Shown in pieces: positions 1 to 7,837 of a stretch of 32,224 nucleotides of DNA. The stretch's first letter is position 1; each line of letters starts with the position of its first letter. Source of the DNA: a virus; IMG/VR virus record IMGVR_UViG_3300031746_000103, positions 1 to 32,224 of that record; one strand, 5' to 3'. Position numbers and translations under genes: made by a program. A model generated the notes under the pieces. The model was not told the origin of the DNA, searched no databases, and was given only the letters and a program-made list of their open reading frames with translations.

Positions 1-1385
1 ATTACAACCGAGGCCGAAACGACCTGCATGCTCGAGAGCTGGGTGTACATCTCGTCCCGCATCTCCTGGTAGATTTTGGCGTGTTTCCCTTCAAGTTGGA
101 TGTAGGCCTTCTGCACCGTCTTTGCAGGCAGGTCTGTCAGGACCTGACCCTTTGTCCTTCGGATGCTAACCGCCTTTACAACCTCCTTCAGGTGTTCAAG
201 CTCCTCTTCCTTCACCCCACCAATCTCGTCCCCCCACCCATTGTCGTAGAGGTGGCAGTATTTGGTGACGAACTTCCAGAAGCTCGAGAATGTGTGAGGG
301 TCAATCAGGTTGAGGAGCGACCAAAGGTCGTAGGGGTGGTTGAGTATCGGGGTGCCGGTCAGGAGGTAGACGTTTCGTGCCCTTGCTGTAATCCGCCTTG
401 CAGCAAGGGTGACCTTGGCGTGCCTGTTCTTGACTCTGTGGGCCTCATCTATGATAACCACGTCCCAGTGGAGCTCTGCAAGATCCTCCACGTGGAGCCT
501 AATTGCCTCCAGGTTGATGATGGTGATGTTGGCCTGGGAGAAGATCTGGGATTCACGGGTATCCGGATCTCCGTGGACTATCTGGACCGTGTAGTTTGTC
601 CACCGTTCCGATTCCCGCTTCCAGTTCCACTTGAGGGAGTTTGGACAGACAACCAAGATCCGGTGGGCACCAGAGGCGACACAGGACATTAGGGCCTCAA
701 CCGTCTTGCCAAGGCCCATATCATCCGCGTTAAGCACCCTGCCCTGCTTGACCATGAAATCCACCCCCTCCTTTTGGAAGGGGTAGAGGAGGTCCATCTT
801 CGGGTAGGTCCCAGTCTCAACATTACTGGTCAGGACGTTTTCGACGTTTCCAACCTGGAGCCGGTCCCCAAACCGTTTCTTGAGGAGGCCAAGTACAAGG
901 ACCGATGCCGGGTAGCTCCAGGACTTGCTATTTGGGTCCCACCGGTAACCATCTACTGACTTCGCCACGTCCTTGTCCTCAAACTCACAGCGGAGGATGA
1001 TTCGGTTACCGGCAATGGACAAGGTTGGTGACTTTTTCTGGGGTTGAACCTTAGGTGGGATCTGGCCATCCAACGTGACTTGACTCTTTGGCAGCCAGGT
1101 GTCAAAGTGGGTGGATTTTCTGATCTGCTGGTCTAGTTGTTCAGCAGTGAGGAGGTCCGGTCGCTCGATACCGAGCTTAGCACAGCACTCAGGCCCGAAC
1201 CCGGTAACCCGGGAGGCTGGATTCTCAAGCACTCTTCCACACCGAAGGCAGAAGACGGAAGGCCTGGTCATTGCGTGACCGATGATCCGATAGGCCTTGT
1301 CTGTCTCCCCCTGTACCTCTCCTTCAATGAGGGTTGGGAGGCTGTTCTTCCTTGCCAACCACCCTGGGATAGTCACCTGGACCAT
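1..1385 (-). CDS. SNF2-family DNA helicase/translocase, partial (C-terminus beyond window)
   Basis: Reading from an ATG at 1385, an uninterrupted frame runs off the left edge (about 461 codons seen). The N-terminus has a zinc-finger-like cysteine group (CLRCG and, 15 residues on, PECC, about residues 46-68). A segment near residues 130-170 (YRWDPNSKSWSYP) recalls the HARP-like region of SMARCAL1-type enzymes. The ATPase core then follows: Walker A DMGLGKT, a DEAH box (IIDEAHRVKN) and motif III LLTGTP. The second RecA lobe is mostly outside the window. SNF2 proteins are ATP-driven duplex DNA translocases; in phages they accompany replication and recombination genes, as here. A near-consensus promoter lies about 20 bases upstream, with GGAGGT just before the start. 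The family call is firm; the precise substrate (for example fork remodelling) is inferred. Confidence 0.9.
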   Translation of the reverse strand, partial: MVQVTIPGWLARKNSLPTLIEGEVQGETDKAYRIIGHAMTRPSVFCLRCGRVLENPASRVTGFGPECCAKLGIERPDLLTAEQLDQQIRKSTHFDTWLPKSQVTLDGQIPPKVQPQKKSPTLSIAGNRIILRCEFEDKDVAKSVDGYRWDPNSKSWSYPASVLVLGLLKKRFGDRLQVGNVENVLTSNVETGTYPKMDLLYPFQKEGVDFMVKQGRVLNADDMGLGKTVEALMSCVASGAHRILVVCPNSLKWNWKRESERWTNYTVQIVHGDPDTRESQIFSQANITIINLEAIRLHVEDLAELHWDVVIIDEAHRVKNRHAKVTLAARRITARARNVYLLTGTPILNHPYDLWSLLNLIDPHTFSSFWKFVTKYCHLYDNGWGDEIGGVKEEELEHLKEVVKAVSIRRTKGQVLTDLPAKTVQKAYIQLEGKHAKIYQEMRDEMYTQLSSMQVVSASVV

Positions 1386-1406
1386 ATGTTCCACCTCCAC
1401 ACCCTA

Positions 1407-1435
1407 ATTATAATATAGGTGGAGGGGAATGTCAA
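1407..1435 (-). promoter_or_regulatory. Sigma-A promoter for the SNF2 helicase
   Basis: On the minus strand TTGACA (1435-1430) is followed after exactly 17 bases by TATAAT (1412-1407), a perfect consensus. The stop codon TGA of the upstream gene (1434-1432) lies inside the -35 box. The start of the helicase gene is about 20 bases downstream of the -10 box. Confidence 0.9.
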
Positions 1436-2169
1436 CCACTCCCCTTCTTGGAGTGGAGGAGCTCAATCGCCGCACACTGCTCTGCCAGGGTCATGTAGTA
1501 TTCTGCCTGGATATACCGTTCCAGGGATTGGACCTCAGCAGTCCCCTGAAACTTCTCTGTAGAAGGTATAGGAGGGATCTTGTACGTACCCTTGACCACC
1601 TTCAACCCTGTATTAGGGTTAAGGGGTGCGGCGTGGTTGTAAACTGCTCTGAAGGCCTCACCGTTGAAGGGGTAGATCCCCCACCGGAACGTCATCTCGG
1701 GAAGGAGAGCATTCGGTTCTAGCAGGGTGAGGTCCCCCTGAATCAGGGTGCAGCCTACATCAACACCATCGGATCTTGCACTGCTTAGGGCCTTTGTTAT
1801 CTCCTTGAGGGATGAGTAGGTCTGGGCTGCCATGTTGATGGTGTAGGAGCCACAACCACGGCGGACAAACCTCCCAATGTGGAACTCGTTCTGCACAAGG
1901 CCTAGATCCTTAAGGACTTCCCAGCCATCCTGACTCAGGCCAGAGAGCCTAATTACCTGGAAACTCCCAAAGAGGATACTGCCAATAACGGGGGTGACCC
2001 GGCGCTTCGTTCTCATATCCCCCTGGAGAAGGTAGACGGTGTCTCCCCACTCCATAATGCCGTTGATGCTCTTTAGAGGCACCTTTCGGGACACCCCAAG
2101 CCTGTTTGCCTCCCAGACGAACCCCTCTTGGAGGTAATACGCCCTCCCAACATAGTGGGCGAAGTCCAC
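1432..2169 (-). CDS. Hypothetical protein, 245 aa
   Basis: I do not recognise this protein. It starts with GTG at 2169, eight bases after a GGAGGT site placed in the last codons of the preceding gene (whose TAA ends at 2172), so the two genes are probably translated together. The product is soluble-looking, without signal peptide or membrane segment, and contains motifs such as GDTVYLLQGDMRTKRR and RRGCGSYTINMA that I cannot assign. Its stop codon is embedded in the -35 box of the helicase promoter. Co-transcription with the DUF2786 gene and the neighbouring helicase suggests, but does not prove, a role in DNA metabolism. Confidence 0.75.
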   Translation of the reverse strand: MDFAHYVGRAYYLQEGFVWEANRLGVSRKVPLKSINGIMEWGDTVYLLQGDMRTKRRVTPVIGSILFGSFQVIRLSGLSQDGWEVLKDLGLVQNEFHIGRFVRRGCGSYTINMAAQTYSSLKEITKALSSARSDGVDVGCTLIQGDLTLLEPNALLPEMTFRWGIYPFNGEAFRAVYNHAAPLNPNTGLKVVKGTYKIPPIPSTEKFQGTAEVQSLERYIQAEYYMTLAEQCAAIELLHSKKGSG

Positions 2170-2171
2170 CG

Positions 2172-2939
2172 TTAATTACCTCCCTGACCTATGTACTTCG
2201 TGCCTGATCCACTGGGGAGTTGACCCTGTGAGACCTGGACTCCCCGACCAAACTTGACCCCTGACTGGTATCCAGAGATGTTGAAGTCCGGGCTGGACTG
2301 GAACTTGGCAGCCTGTCCAAGCCTTAGAGCCTTGAGGTAGTCAGTCACTGCAGTGTCCTCAATGGTTACCAGGGCCCTTGACGTCTCAGTGGAAAGGATC
2401 TCGCTCTGGTCGGAACGGAACCGCTCTGCAAAGGCGGCCAGTGCCCCGTCGATAAAGCTCTTCTTCCACCCGAACATTTCCCGCGTCTTTGAGGGCCAGT
2501 GCCTCATGTACTCCCGGTCGTATTCCTTCTGGGAGATCCTCTCTACCTGCCGAGCCAGGTAGGTGTAGAGGTAAACTGCAACCTCCCGATTCTGCTTCCG
2601 GCCTACAAAGATTATAGCGGAACTTCCAACACGGACAAGTATTCGGCAGAAATTGGCTCGGGCTGTGATACCGGCGAGCTCCTCCAACCACCGAACACGG
2701 CGGGTCCGGTCCTTAATACCATTGCGTCCCAGGTGGACGCTCTCCTTAGCGACTGGGTCCTGTTGAATCTCAACCCGGAGGTCTACCTCCTGCAATGTGA
2801 GCTTGTACTTCAGGAGGAGCTGGTGTACCTTTGCCGCATAGGCCTCTGCCTCTAGCACGTTCCCCACGTCCTTGGCACCCTCTGCGTGCTCCATGAGGAG
2901 CCGGATCTTCTCTAGGATCCCGTCCTTTTGGGGGTCCAT
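2172..2939 (-). CDS. DUF2786-domain protein
   Basis: The N-terminal 50 residues (ILEKIRLLMEHAEG, then EAEAYAAKVHQLLLKY) match the DUF2786 pattern, in which short helices carry conserved EAxAxxxKxxxLLxKY. The family is common in phages and plasmids and has no established biochemical role. A longer frame exists to 3011, but it would begin upstream of the promoter at 2961-2989. I therefore chose the ATG at 2939 (MDPQKDG), which follows a GGAGGTGGGG site at good spacing and gives 255 residues. The C-terminal half (IIFVGRKQNREVAVYLYTYL) may be the DUF7168-like part often joined to DUF2786. First gene of the unit that also carries the 245-aa hypothetical gene. Confidence 0.8.
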   Translation of the reverse strand: MDPQKDGILEKIRLLMEHAEGAKDVGNVLEAEAYAAKVHQLLLKYKLTLQEVDLRVEIQQDPVAKESVHLGRNGIKDRTRRVRWLEELAGITARANFCRILVRVGSSAIIFVGRKQNREVAVYLYTYLARQVERISQKEYDREYMRHWPSKTREMFGWKKSFIDGALAAFAERFRSDQSEILSTETSRALVTIEDTAVTDYLKALRLGQAAKFQSSPDFNISGYQSGVKFGRGVQVSQGQLPSGSGTKYIGQGGN

Positions 2940-2960
2940 CTTCCCCACCTCCATATTATT

Positions 2961-2989
2961 ATTATAGCATAGACTAGTTAGAAAATCAA
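2961..2989 (-). promoter_or_regulatory. Sigma-A promoter with extended -10
   Basis: TTGATT (2989-2984), 17-base spacer, TGC-TATAAT with TATAAT at 2966-2961. The weaker -35 is balanced by an extended -10 (TGC). The polymerase stop codon TGA (2988-2986) lies within the -35 box. Drives the DUF2786 gene. Confidence 0.88.
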
Positions 2990-5424
2990 CCCCGGCCTGG
3001 AACAGATTCATACGACTTTAGTGATCCCCAGCGCTTGCCCGTCTTAATAGACATCGTGAAGGGGAAGGGTGCCTCCAAGGGGCAGTTATCGACGAATTCC
3101 TCCTGGATAATTTTGGCTAGTTCATGCTCCCTGCCTTCCCTTACCTCAAGGACGAGTGAGTCATGAACGGTGAATAGAACCCGGGCCCAGTCAGGGCTAA
3201 TGCGGTTACTAATGCGGATCAGTGCCGAGAGGTTGGTGTCAGAGGCCGTAGATTGAATAGGGGCGTTGACTGCCTGTCTAAGTACCTCTGCTCGGTTTTT
3301 AGAGGTTATTAGTGCAAACCGCCTCTTCCGACCATAGGGGGTTTCAACATACCCCCTAGTTAAGGCACTCTGTTGGGTAGCTTCAATCCACTCCCGAAGC
3401 TCTGAGAACTGCCGCATAAATGAGTCTATGAAAGTTTGGGCGGACTTTGTAGTGCAACCAAGCTGGTGAGCCACAGAGGCTGCACCCCGGCCATAGAGGA
3501 TGCCAAAGTTTAACAGTTTTGCAGCCGTCCGCTTGACCACGTCTATCTCCTCTGGTGGAACCCCGAAGACCTGGGTGGCCACCATGGTGTGGATGTCTTG
3601 TCCTGTCTGGAAATACTCACAAAGCTTTTTATCCCCGGATAGGTAGGCAGCCACTTTGAGTTCTAGCTGGTTATAGTCACCTTCTAGGAGAAGCCAGCCA
3701 TCCTCTGCTATAAATCCATCTCGGATCATTGGCCCGATTAGAATCGGGATATTCTGCAGGTTTGGATCCTCACAGGAGATCCGGCCTGTGACTGTCCCAT
3801 GCAAGAGGAAATCTGGGTGGACCCGGTTATCAACAGGAGATACCCTACTGACTAGGCCTGTGCAGTAGGTCTGTCTGACCTTTTCCTTCTGGCGATACTC
3901 AAGGAGGGTTTTGGCTACCGGATGCCTCTTCGCTAGCTCTTCCACTACCTCCTTCTTGGTTGAGTTCCCCTCAAGGCGTGGAAGGCGGAGTTTGTAGAAC
4001 AGGAGATTTGCTACCTGTGGACTGGAGTTGGAGTTGAAGTTCTCCAGTCCATGCTCTTTGGCAACCCGGCAGATCTCTGCTTCTAGGATATCTGATTCCC
4101 TTTGTAGTTTCACATTCAGGGCATCCAGGTGGGGGATGTCTATCCTGGTACCTATTAACTCTGAGGTCCGTAGTGCAAGTGCAGCAGGGAGGAGAATCTC
4201 ATCATGCACCCCCCGGGTTCCCTCCTCTTCCATCTCACCCAGTAATTCATGAAGGAGAAGGTAGGTAATGGTGGTGTCCATGGCCAGGTAGGGGTGGATC
4301 ATCTCGTCTGGGACGTGACCATAGTCAATCCTAAAGTGCCTTGGGTCCCCTTGCAGTATCTGCAGGAGTTTCTTTGGGTCCTTCTTGCTAAGGTCTTTGT
4401 ACTCCTTGTTCCGCTCTTTTTGGAGTGAGGATACAAAGTGCTTGATGGGGAGCTCATAGTCAGGGATGTTAAACCGTTCTCGGGCCAGCACCTTAAGACC
4501 GTGGGTGCCCCTCCGCTCGTCCACACAATAATGGGCGAGCATGGTGTCAACAGTGGGGTGCCAGTCAATCCCGTAGTGATAGAAAATGAATTTAGAGTCG
4601 AATGATGCCGCACCATGGCCCGCTGTTAGGATCTTCTTTGAGGTTAGAAGGACCTTCAGGAGTAGACGCACCAGTTTATCGTCCCTGAAAAGGTGGTTAG
4701 GGACTTGATAGGTCCTCCCTAGGCAATTCTGGAACCCGATCCATGTTATCCGGTCAGTTAGGGGGTCAAACCCAGTGGTTTCAATATCAATAATGAGTTC
4801 TTCAGATTTTGTTAATTGGTTTAGGACCCAAAAGGCGTCTGTAGATGTAGTGCACTTATGTATCCTAGGTAGTTTGGGTTGCCTCACAGCAGATGGGCCT
4901 ATGCCCATCTTGAGAAGCTTGGTGAGGTCTTTCGCTAGGTCAGTGAAGTCTCCAGGGTTGCGTAGTATCCATGCTGGGTGAAACGTCGGTACAACTACTG
5001 ACCCTGTCTCTGCAACATACACTGCAATGCCCCTCATAGAGGTAATTGTCAGGTTGCCATGTATAGAGATCCAGTAGGGGGAGAATGCCGCTAAGGGAGT
5101 GGCACCACAAAGAAGGACCTTCTCAGTCCCCTTGAGCTCTGCAATGAGCCTTGGCCTACAGGCCTCAATGGCTTCTGGGGGAGGGGTTTCGTTTCCCAGT
5201 GGGTGGCAGAGGCAGGCATTGGTAATCCAGGTGTTGCCTTCATTCAGGCCAAAATTGGTCATGACTTGACGCAGTAGTTTTCCACTTATACCGACGAATG
5301 GCTTGCCCTGGGCTACCTCATTCCGCCCAGGAGCCTCTCCCACTATGGCTAGTTTACCTGGGGTACCGGTTGGGGGTACCCTTGGCCTGCCATTAAGTGG
5401 GCAGTTATCACATTGGGGACTCAC
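2986..5424 (-). CDS. Family 4-like uracil-DNA glycosylase domain fused to family A DNA polymerase
   Basis: An 812-residue fusion. Residues 1-175 resemble family 4 uracil-DNA glycosylases: cysteines C5, C8, C73 and C89 in the spacing of their 4Fe-4S cluster, motif GEAPGRNE (29-36) and the second catalytic motif FHPAW (H149). Residues about 190-400 form a 3'-5' exonuclease domain with DIETTG (213-218). The rest is a Pol I-type polymerase with motif A DYNQLELK, motif B KRTAAKLLNFGILYGRG and motif C VHDSLVLEV (H754-D755). There is no 5' nuclease domain. The start is GTG, overlapping the DpdA stop as GTGA, with a GAGGGG site upstream, so the two genes are translationally coupled. It is the likely phage replicative polymerase; the glycosylase part may scan for uracil or the modified base. 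The polymerase of Bacillus phage SPO1 is, to my knowledge, a comparable fusion. Confidence 0.93.
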   Translation of the reverse strand: MSPQCDNCPLNGRPRVPPTGTPGKLAIVGEAPGRNEVAQGKPFVGISGKLLRQVMTNFGLNEGNTWITNACLCHPLGNETPPPEAIEACRPRLIAELKGTEKVLLCGATPLAAFSPYWISIHGNLTITSMRGIAVYVAETGSVVVPTFHPAWILRNPGDFTDLAKDLTKLLKMGIGPSAVRQPKLPRIHKCTTSTDAFWVLNQLTKSEELIIDIETTGFDPLTDRITWIGFQNCLGRTYQVPNHLFRDDKLVRLLLKVLLTSKKILTAGHGAASFDSKFIFYHYGIDWHPTVDTMLAHYCVDERRGTHGLKVLARERFNIPDYELPIKHFVSSLQKERNKEYKDLSKKDPKKLLQILQGDPRHFRIDYGHVPDEMIHPYLAMDTTITYLLLHELLGEMEEEGTRGVHDEILLPAALALRTSELIGTRIDIPHLDALNVKLQRESDILEAEICRVAKEHGLENFNSNSSPQVANLLFYKLRLPRLEGNSTKKEVVEELAKRHPVAKTLLEYRQKEKVRQTYCTGLVSRVSPVDNRVHPDFLLHGTVTGRISCEDPNLQNIPILIGPMIRDGFIAEDGWLLLEGDYNQLELKVAAYLSGDKKLCEYFQTGQDIHTMVATQVFGVPPEEIDVVKRTAAKLLNFGILYGRGAASVAHQLGCTTKSAQTFIDSFMRQFSELREWIEATQQSALTRGYVETPYGRKRRFALITSKNRAEVLRQAVNAPIQSTASDTNLSALIRISNRISPDWARVLFTVHDSLVLEVREGREHELAKIIQEEFVDNCPLEAPFPFTMSIKTGKRWGSLKSYESVPGRG

Positions 5425-6212
5425 TTCAGGTCGCCCCTCTTATAGGAAGGAGACTGTGCCAGGCCTTTGAAGACCTCAATATTCCACCGGGCAAGACTAT
5501 CGTTTACCTTAGTTGCCTCAAAGAAGCTAGACCCCCTACGGGGGTAATGTATCCGAACATCATGCTCCTTGATTACCATAGTGCCTGGAAGCCTGATGTT
5601 GTTCAAGGCGTAGGCCAGGGGCTTTGATGAATCCACACCCCGTACCCTACCTGCCTGGTTCTCACTCACTTTCCTAAGCCCAGCCAGATGCCTACCCCAT
5701 CCCAGTAGGTGTATGTCTTGGTAGGATTCTTGGTATACCCTCCTTACTACCTCCTGTAGGCCTCCGGTCCATACCTCATAGTCCTTAGAGACTCCTATGG
5801 TGTCAATACCTAGCATAACTAGTACACCAAGGCAACCTAGGTACTCCTCGTATGTCCTCCCTTGAGGGACTCCCATGGTTCGGATGTTAGGGAAGGCTGC
5901 CTTAATCTCATAGAAGGCAACCTTAGACATTTCAATGGTGTCCCCACCGAAGAATAGCCTATCAGGAAGAACTACCTCCTGGGGGTTTATGAGGTTGATC
6001 CCTTCAATCAACCTCTGGACATTATCCCCAACCCCTAACTCATGGGCGTTATTGTCTAGGATAACGAAGTCACCTTGGTCCCGACGCCTCCTGTAATAGT
6101 GGGAGTAGATCTCAGAGGATAGGACCAGGTTGTTTAGGGCCAAGTGGTATCGGTCTCCAAGGGGTACATAGCGCTTCAAGAGGGGGGTAGGGGCAATGAC
6201 TGCAACCTTCAC
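5421..6212 (-). CDS. dpdA: DpdA-type 7-deazaguanine transglycosylase acting on DNA
   Basis: This 263-residue protein matches the phage DpdA branch of the tRNA-guanine transglycosylase superfamily. Landmarks in order are FVILDNNAHELG (D53), VVLPDR (D84), GVPQGRT (114-120), IDTIGVSKD, HLLGWG and VDSSKP (D193). DpdA enzymes exchange guanine in DNA for a 7-deazaguanine base such as preQ0. The assignment fits the rest of the window, which encodes all the enzymes making that base. Translation starts at GTG 6212, overlapping the previous stop by four bases (GTGA), and the gene overlaps the polymerase gene in the same way, so modification and replication genes share one message. The paralogue queuine tRNA-ribosyltransferase is larger (about 370-380 aa) and carries a zinc site not seen here, so a tRNA role is unlikely. 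Confidence 0.86.
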   Translation of the reverse strand: MKVAVIAPTPLLKRYVPLGDRYHLALNNLVLSSEIYSHYYRRRRDQGDFVILDNNAHELGVGDNVQRLIEGINLINPQEVVLPDRLFFGGDTIEMSKVAFYEIKAAFPNIRTMGVPQGRTYEEYLGCLGVLVMLGIDTIGVSKDYEVWTGGLQEVVRRVYQESYQDIHLLGWGRHLAGLRKVSENQAGRVRGVDSSKPLAYALNNIRLPGTMVIKEHDVRIHYPRRGSSFFEATKVNDSLARWNIEVFKGLAQSPSYKRGDLK

Positions 6213-6487
6213 TCCTTCTTCTCCTCCTCCCAGATCAGAGCACCGAGCATGGCAGCATAGTTGATAATGTCAACCGCACTGTCAATTACTGCGTCGTATT
6301 CCAGGGGGAATCCTGGTGAGGCCAAACTACTGAGCCTCCGGATCTTCTTGTTTAGTTCATAGACCAGATCTTGGATGCCATGGATGAAGTAATCCTCAAT
6401 AGGTTGCTCCCGGTTATACATCCCCCGGTCCTTGAGGATCTGATCTGCCTTCTCCTTTATGAGGGCGATCTTCTGGTTGAAGTCCAC
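6209..6487 (-). CDS. DUF1599-like (nucleotide modification associated domain 1) protein
   Basis: A 92-residue protein whose C-terminal half (LNKKIRRLSSL, then DSAVDIINYAAMLGALI) matches the DUF1599 signature, a family named nucleotide modification associated domain 1 from its gene neighbourhoods. Its reaction is unknown to me. Two GTG codons compete: 6496 sits on top of the purine-rich site, whereas 6487 lies seven bases after AGGGGGT, so I chose 6487. It overlaps dpdA by four bases (GTGA), which points to stoichiometric co-expression and possibly to a supporting role in base modification. A small MazG-like nucleotide hydrolase fold is an alternative reading of the helical sequence. Confidence 0.75.
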   Translation of the reverse strand: MDFNQKIALIKEKADQILKDRGMYNREQPIEDYFIHGIQDLVYELNKKIRRLSSLASPGFPLEYDAVIDSAVDIINYAAMLGALIWEEEKKE

Positions 6488-6515
6488 TGTACCCACCCCC
6501 TAAATGGTTTAGGTA

Positions 6516-6544
6516 GCAGGGGAGGTTGGTGGGGCCTCCCCTGC
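6516..6544 (-). other. Intercistronic stem-loop after the SSB-like gene
   Basis: A perfect 10-bp stem (6516-6525 with 6535-6544, GCAGGGGAGG and its complement) encloses a 9-base loop. It lies between the SSB-like stop at 6555 and the DUF1599-like start. No run of U follows on the minus strand, so a standard intrinsic terminator is unlikely; an mRNA stabiliser or processing site is more plausible. Confidence 0.6.
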
Positions 6545-6554
6545 CACTAACATA

Positions 6555-7040
6555 CTACCTGATCTTAGGTAGGCCAGGGCGCTTCGGGGCCAGGGGGGCT
6601 CCTGGGGTGGCAGGGCCAGTCGGTGCAGGACTAGTCGGGGCAGGACCTGACCCTTGGTCAAGGAGGAGCTGGTCAACATAGGGGCGGAGGTTGCCCTGAT
6701 ATTGCTGGGTCTTGATGATGATCCGGACAGGGGTACCTGGGAGGGAATTGAGGTACTCCTCAATATCCAGGGTCTCACCCAGGCCTGATACGTCGAATCC
6801 CAAGGCCTTAAAGGTCCCCTTGATCTTCCAAGAGGCCTTGGGAGACGTAGATAGCCTCAGAATCAGTGACTGGCCTGAGAACTCTCCTACATCAATCTGG
6901 ACCTTAACGGCGATGTAAGGATACTCAGAGCTCTGTGAGTCCCTCTGCTCCCAGGAATCAATCACGCCGTGGTAGGTACCTGTGGGGATGTCTGGGAATT
7001 GGTACTCATCGGCCCCCGAGAAGTCAACATGGACTGGCAT
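6555..7040 (-). CDS. DUF669-like single-stranded DNA-binding protein
   Basis: A 161-residue protein with an OB-fold-like core of alternating strands (YHGVIDSWEQRDSQSSEYPY and IAVKVQID, about residues 23-50) and a flexible tail rich in proline, alanine and glycine (about 130-155) ending in a basic stretch. This is the arrangement of phage DUF669 proteins, thought to replace SSB. The start is ATG 7040 with GAGGGTGG upstream. It sits directly downstream of the Sak4-like ATPase gene, a pairing known from Sak4/SSB single-strand annealing systems. The basic rather than acidic C-terminus differs from bacterial SSB, so host partners that read the acidic tip would probably not be recruited. Confidence 0.75.
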   Translation of the reverse strand: MPVHVDFSGADEYQFPDIPTGTYHGVIDSWEQRDSQSSEYPYIAVKVQIDVGEFSGQSLILRLSTSPKASWKIKGTFKALGFDVSGLGETLDIEEYLNSLPGTPVRIIIKTQQYQGNLRPYVDQLLLDQGSGPAPTSPAPTGPATPGAPLAPKRPGLPKIR

Positions 7041-7078
7041 GAAACCACCCTCTCTGTTGGGCTGTGCCCAACTATAAT

Positions 7079-7831
7079 CTACCCGGCCACTACACCAGTG
7101 AGTAGGTCAAAGATCTTCGGGAGGGTTGGGTTGTCAATCCTAGGGCTGAGTTTACCACCCTCGGTCCGATCTTTGGCCGTGAATCGCCCTGTGGGTTGGG
7201 TCAGGAGGGTCCGGTATGGAGGAGTGCCATCCAGAGGGTCAACTACGGCGAGATATCCCACAACCTTAACCAGGTGTGGGATCTCATCTGTCAGTTTGCC
7301 TGCCATCGTAGGTTTGGTCACGTATTCTTTGGTGACGGTGTCCTGCACCGTCTGTGCTGCGCAGGTAAACATTACATGGATGTTAAGGTCCCGGTAGACC
7401 CTAACCAACCTGCGCATCTGGGAATAGCTACGGAGGTAGTCCCTCTGCTCTGCAATGTCAGGATCGTGTCCCTTGTCAAGGAGGATTGCCGTCCGAAGGG
7501 CCTCGGACATGTTGAGGTAGTTCATCTCAGACAGGGAGTCTAGAACTACCATCCGGTAGGGGTTGTTGGGCCCAGAGAGGAAACTGTGGACGTGTTGGAA
7601 GTCACTCCAGGTGTTGATTCGGACCACAGTGACCTTATCCAGGGGTGGTTTGTCCACCTTAGGAAGGTCGGCCAAGGAGATGGGACAGACCCGACTCTCA
7701 ATTGAGTCCACCCCGGCCTCAAAATCGAGAAGGAGCATTGGGGAGATACGGGGATCCCCCACCCCACTCCCAGCAAGGTATGTTTTACCATGCCCAGAAG
7801 GGGAGTACACAATCAGATTGAACGGCTTCAT
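7079..7831 (-). CDS. Sak4-like RecA-fold ATPase (AAA_24), recombination mediator
   Basis: A 250-residue single-domain ATPase. Walker A SPSGHGKT (residues 10-17) is followed by a LLLDFEAGVDS segment, Walker B YRMVVLDSLSEM and a FTCAAQ sensor-like strand. The size and motif set fit the AAA_24/Sak4 group, short RecA-like proteins promoting single-strand annealing together with an SSB. The order nuclease, Sak4, SSB in one transcription unit supports this. The start is ATG 7831, close behind the nuclease stop at 7838. Unlike RecA it lacks visible extra DNA-binding domains. A DnaB-like loader role is possible but less likely. Confidence 0.83.
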   Translation of the reverse strand: MKPFNLIVYSPSGHGKTYLAGSGVGDPRISPMLLLDFEAGVDSIESRVCPISLADLPKVDKPPLDKVTVVRINTWSDFQHVHSFLSGPNNPYRMVVLDSLSEMNYLNMSEALRTAILLDKGHDPDIAEQRDYLRSYSQMRRLVRVYRDLNIHVMFTCAAQTVQDTVTKEYVTKPTMAGKLTDEIPHLVKVVGYLAVVDPLDGTPPYRTLLTQPTGRFTAKDRTEGGKLSPRIDNPTLPKIFDLLTGVVAG

Positions 7832-7837
7832 AGGGCC

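Noticed and set aside
81-692. Long plus-strand open frame of 203 codons
   Set aside because: It lies opposite the SNF2 helicase, whose motifs are unmistakable on the minus strand; no ribosome site and no recognisable protein.
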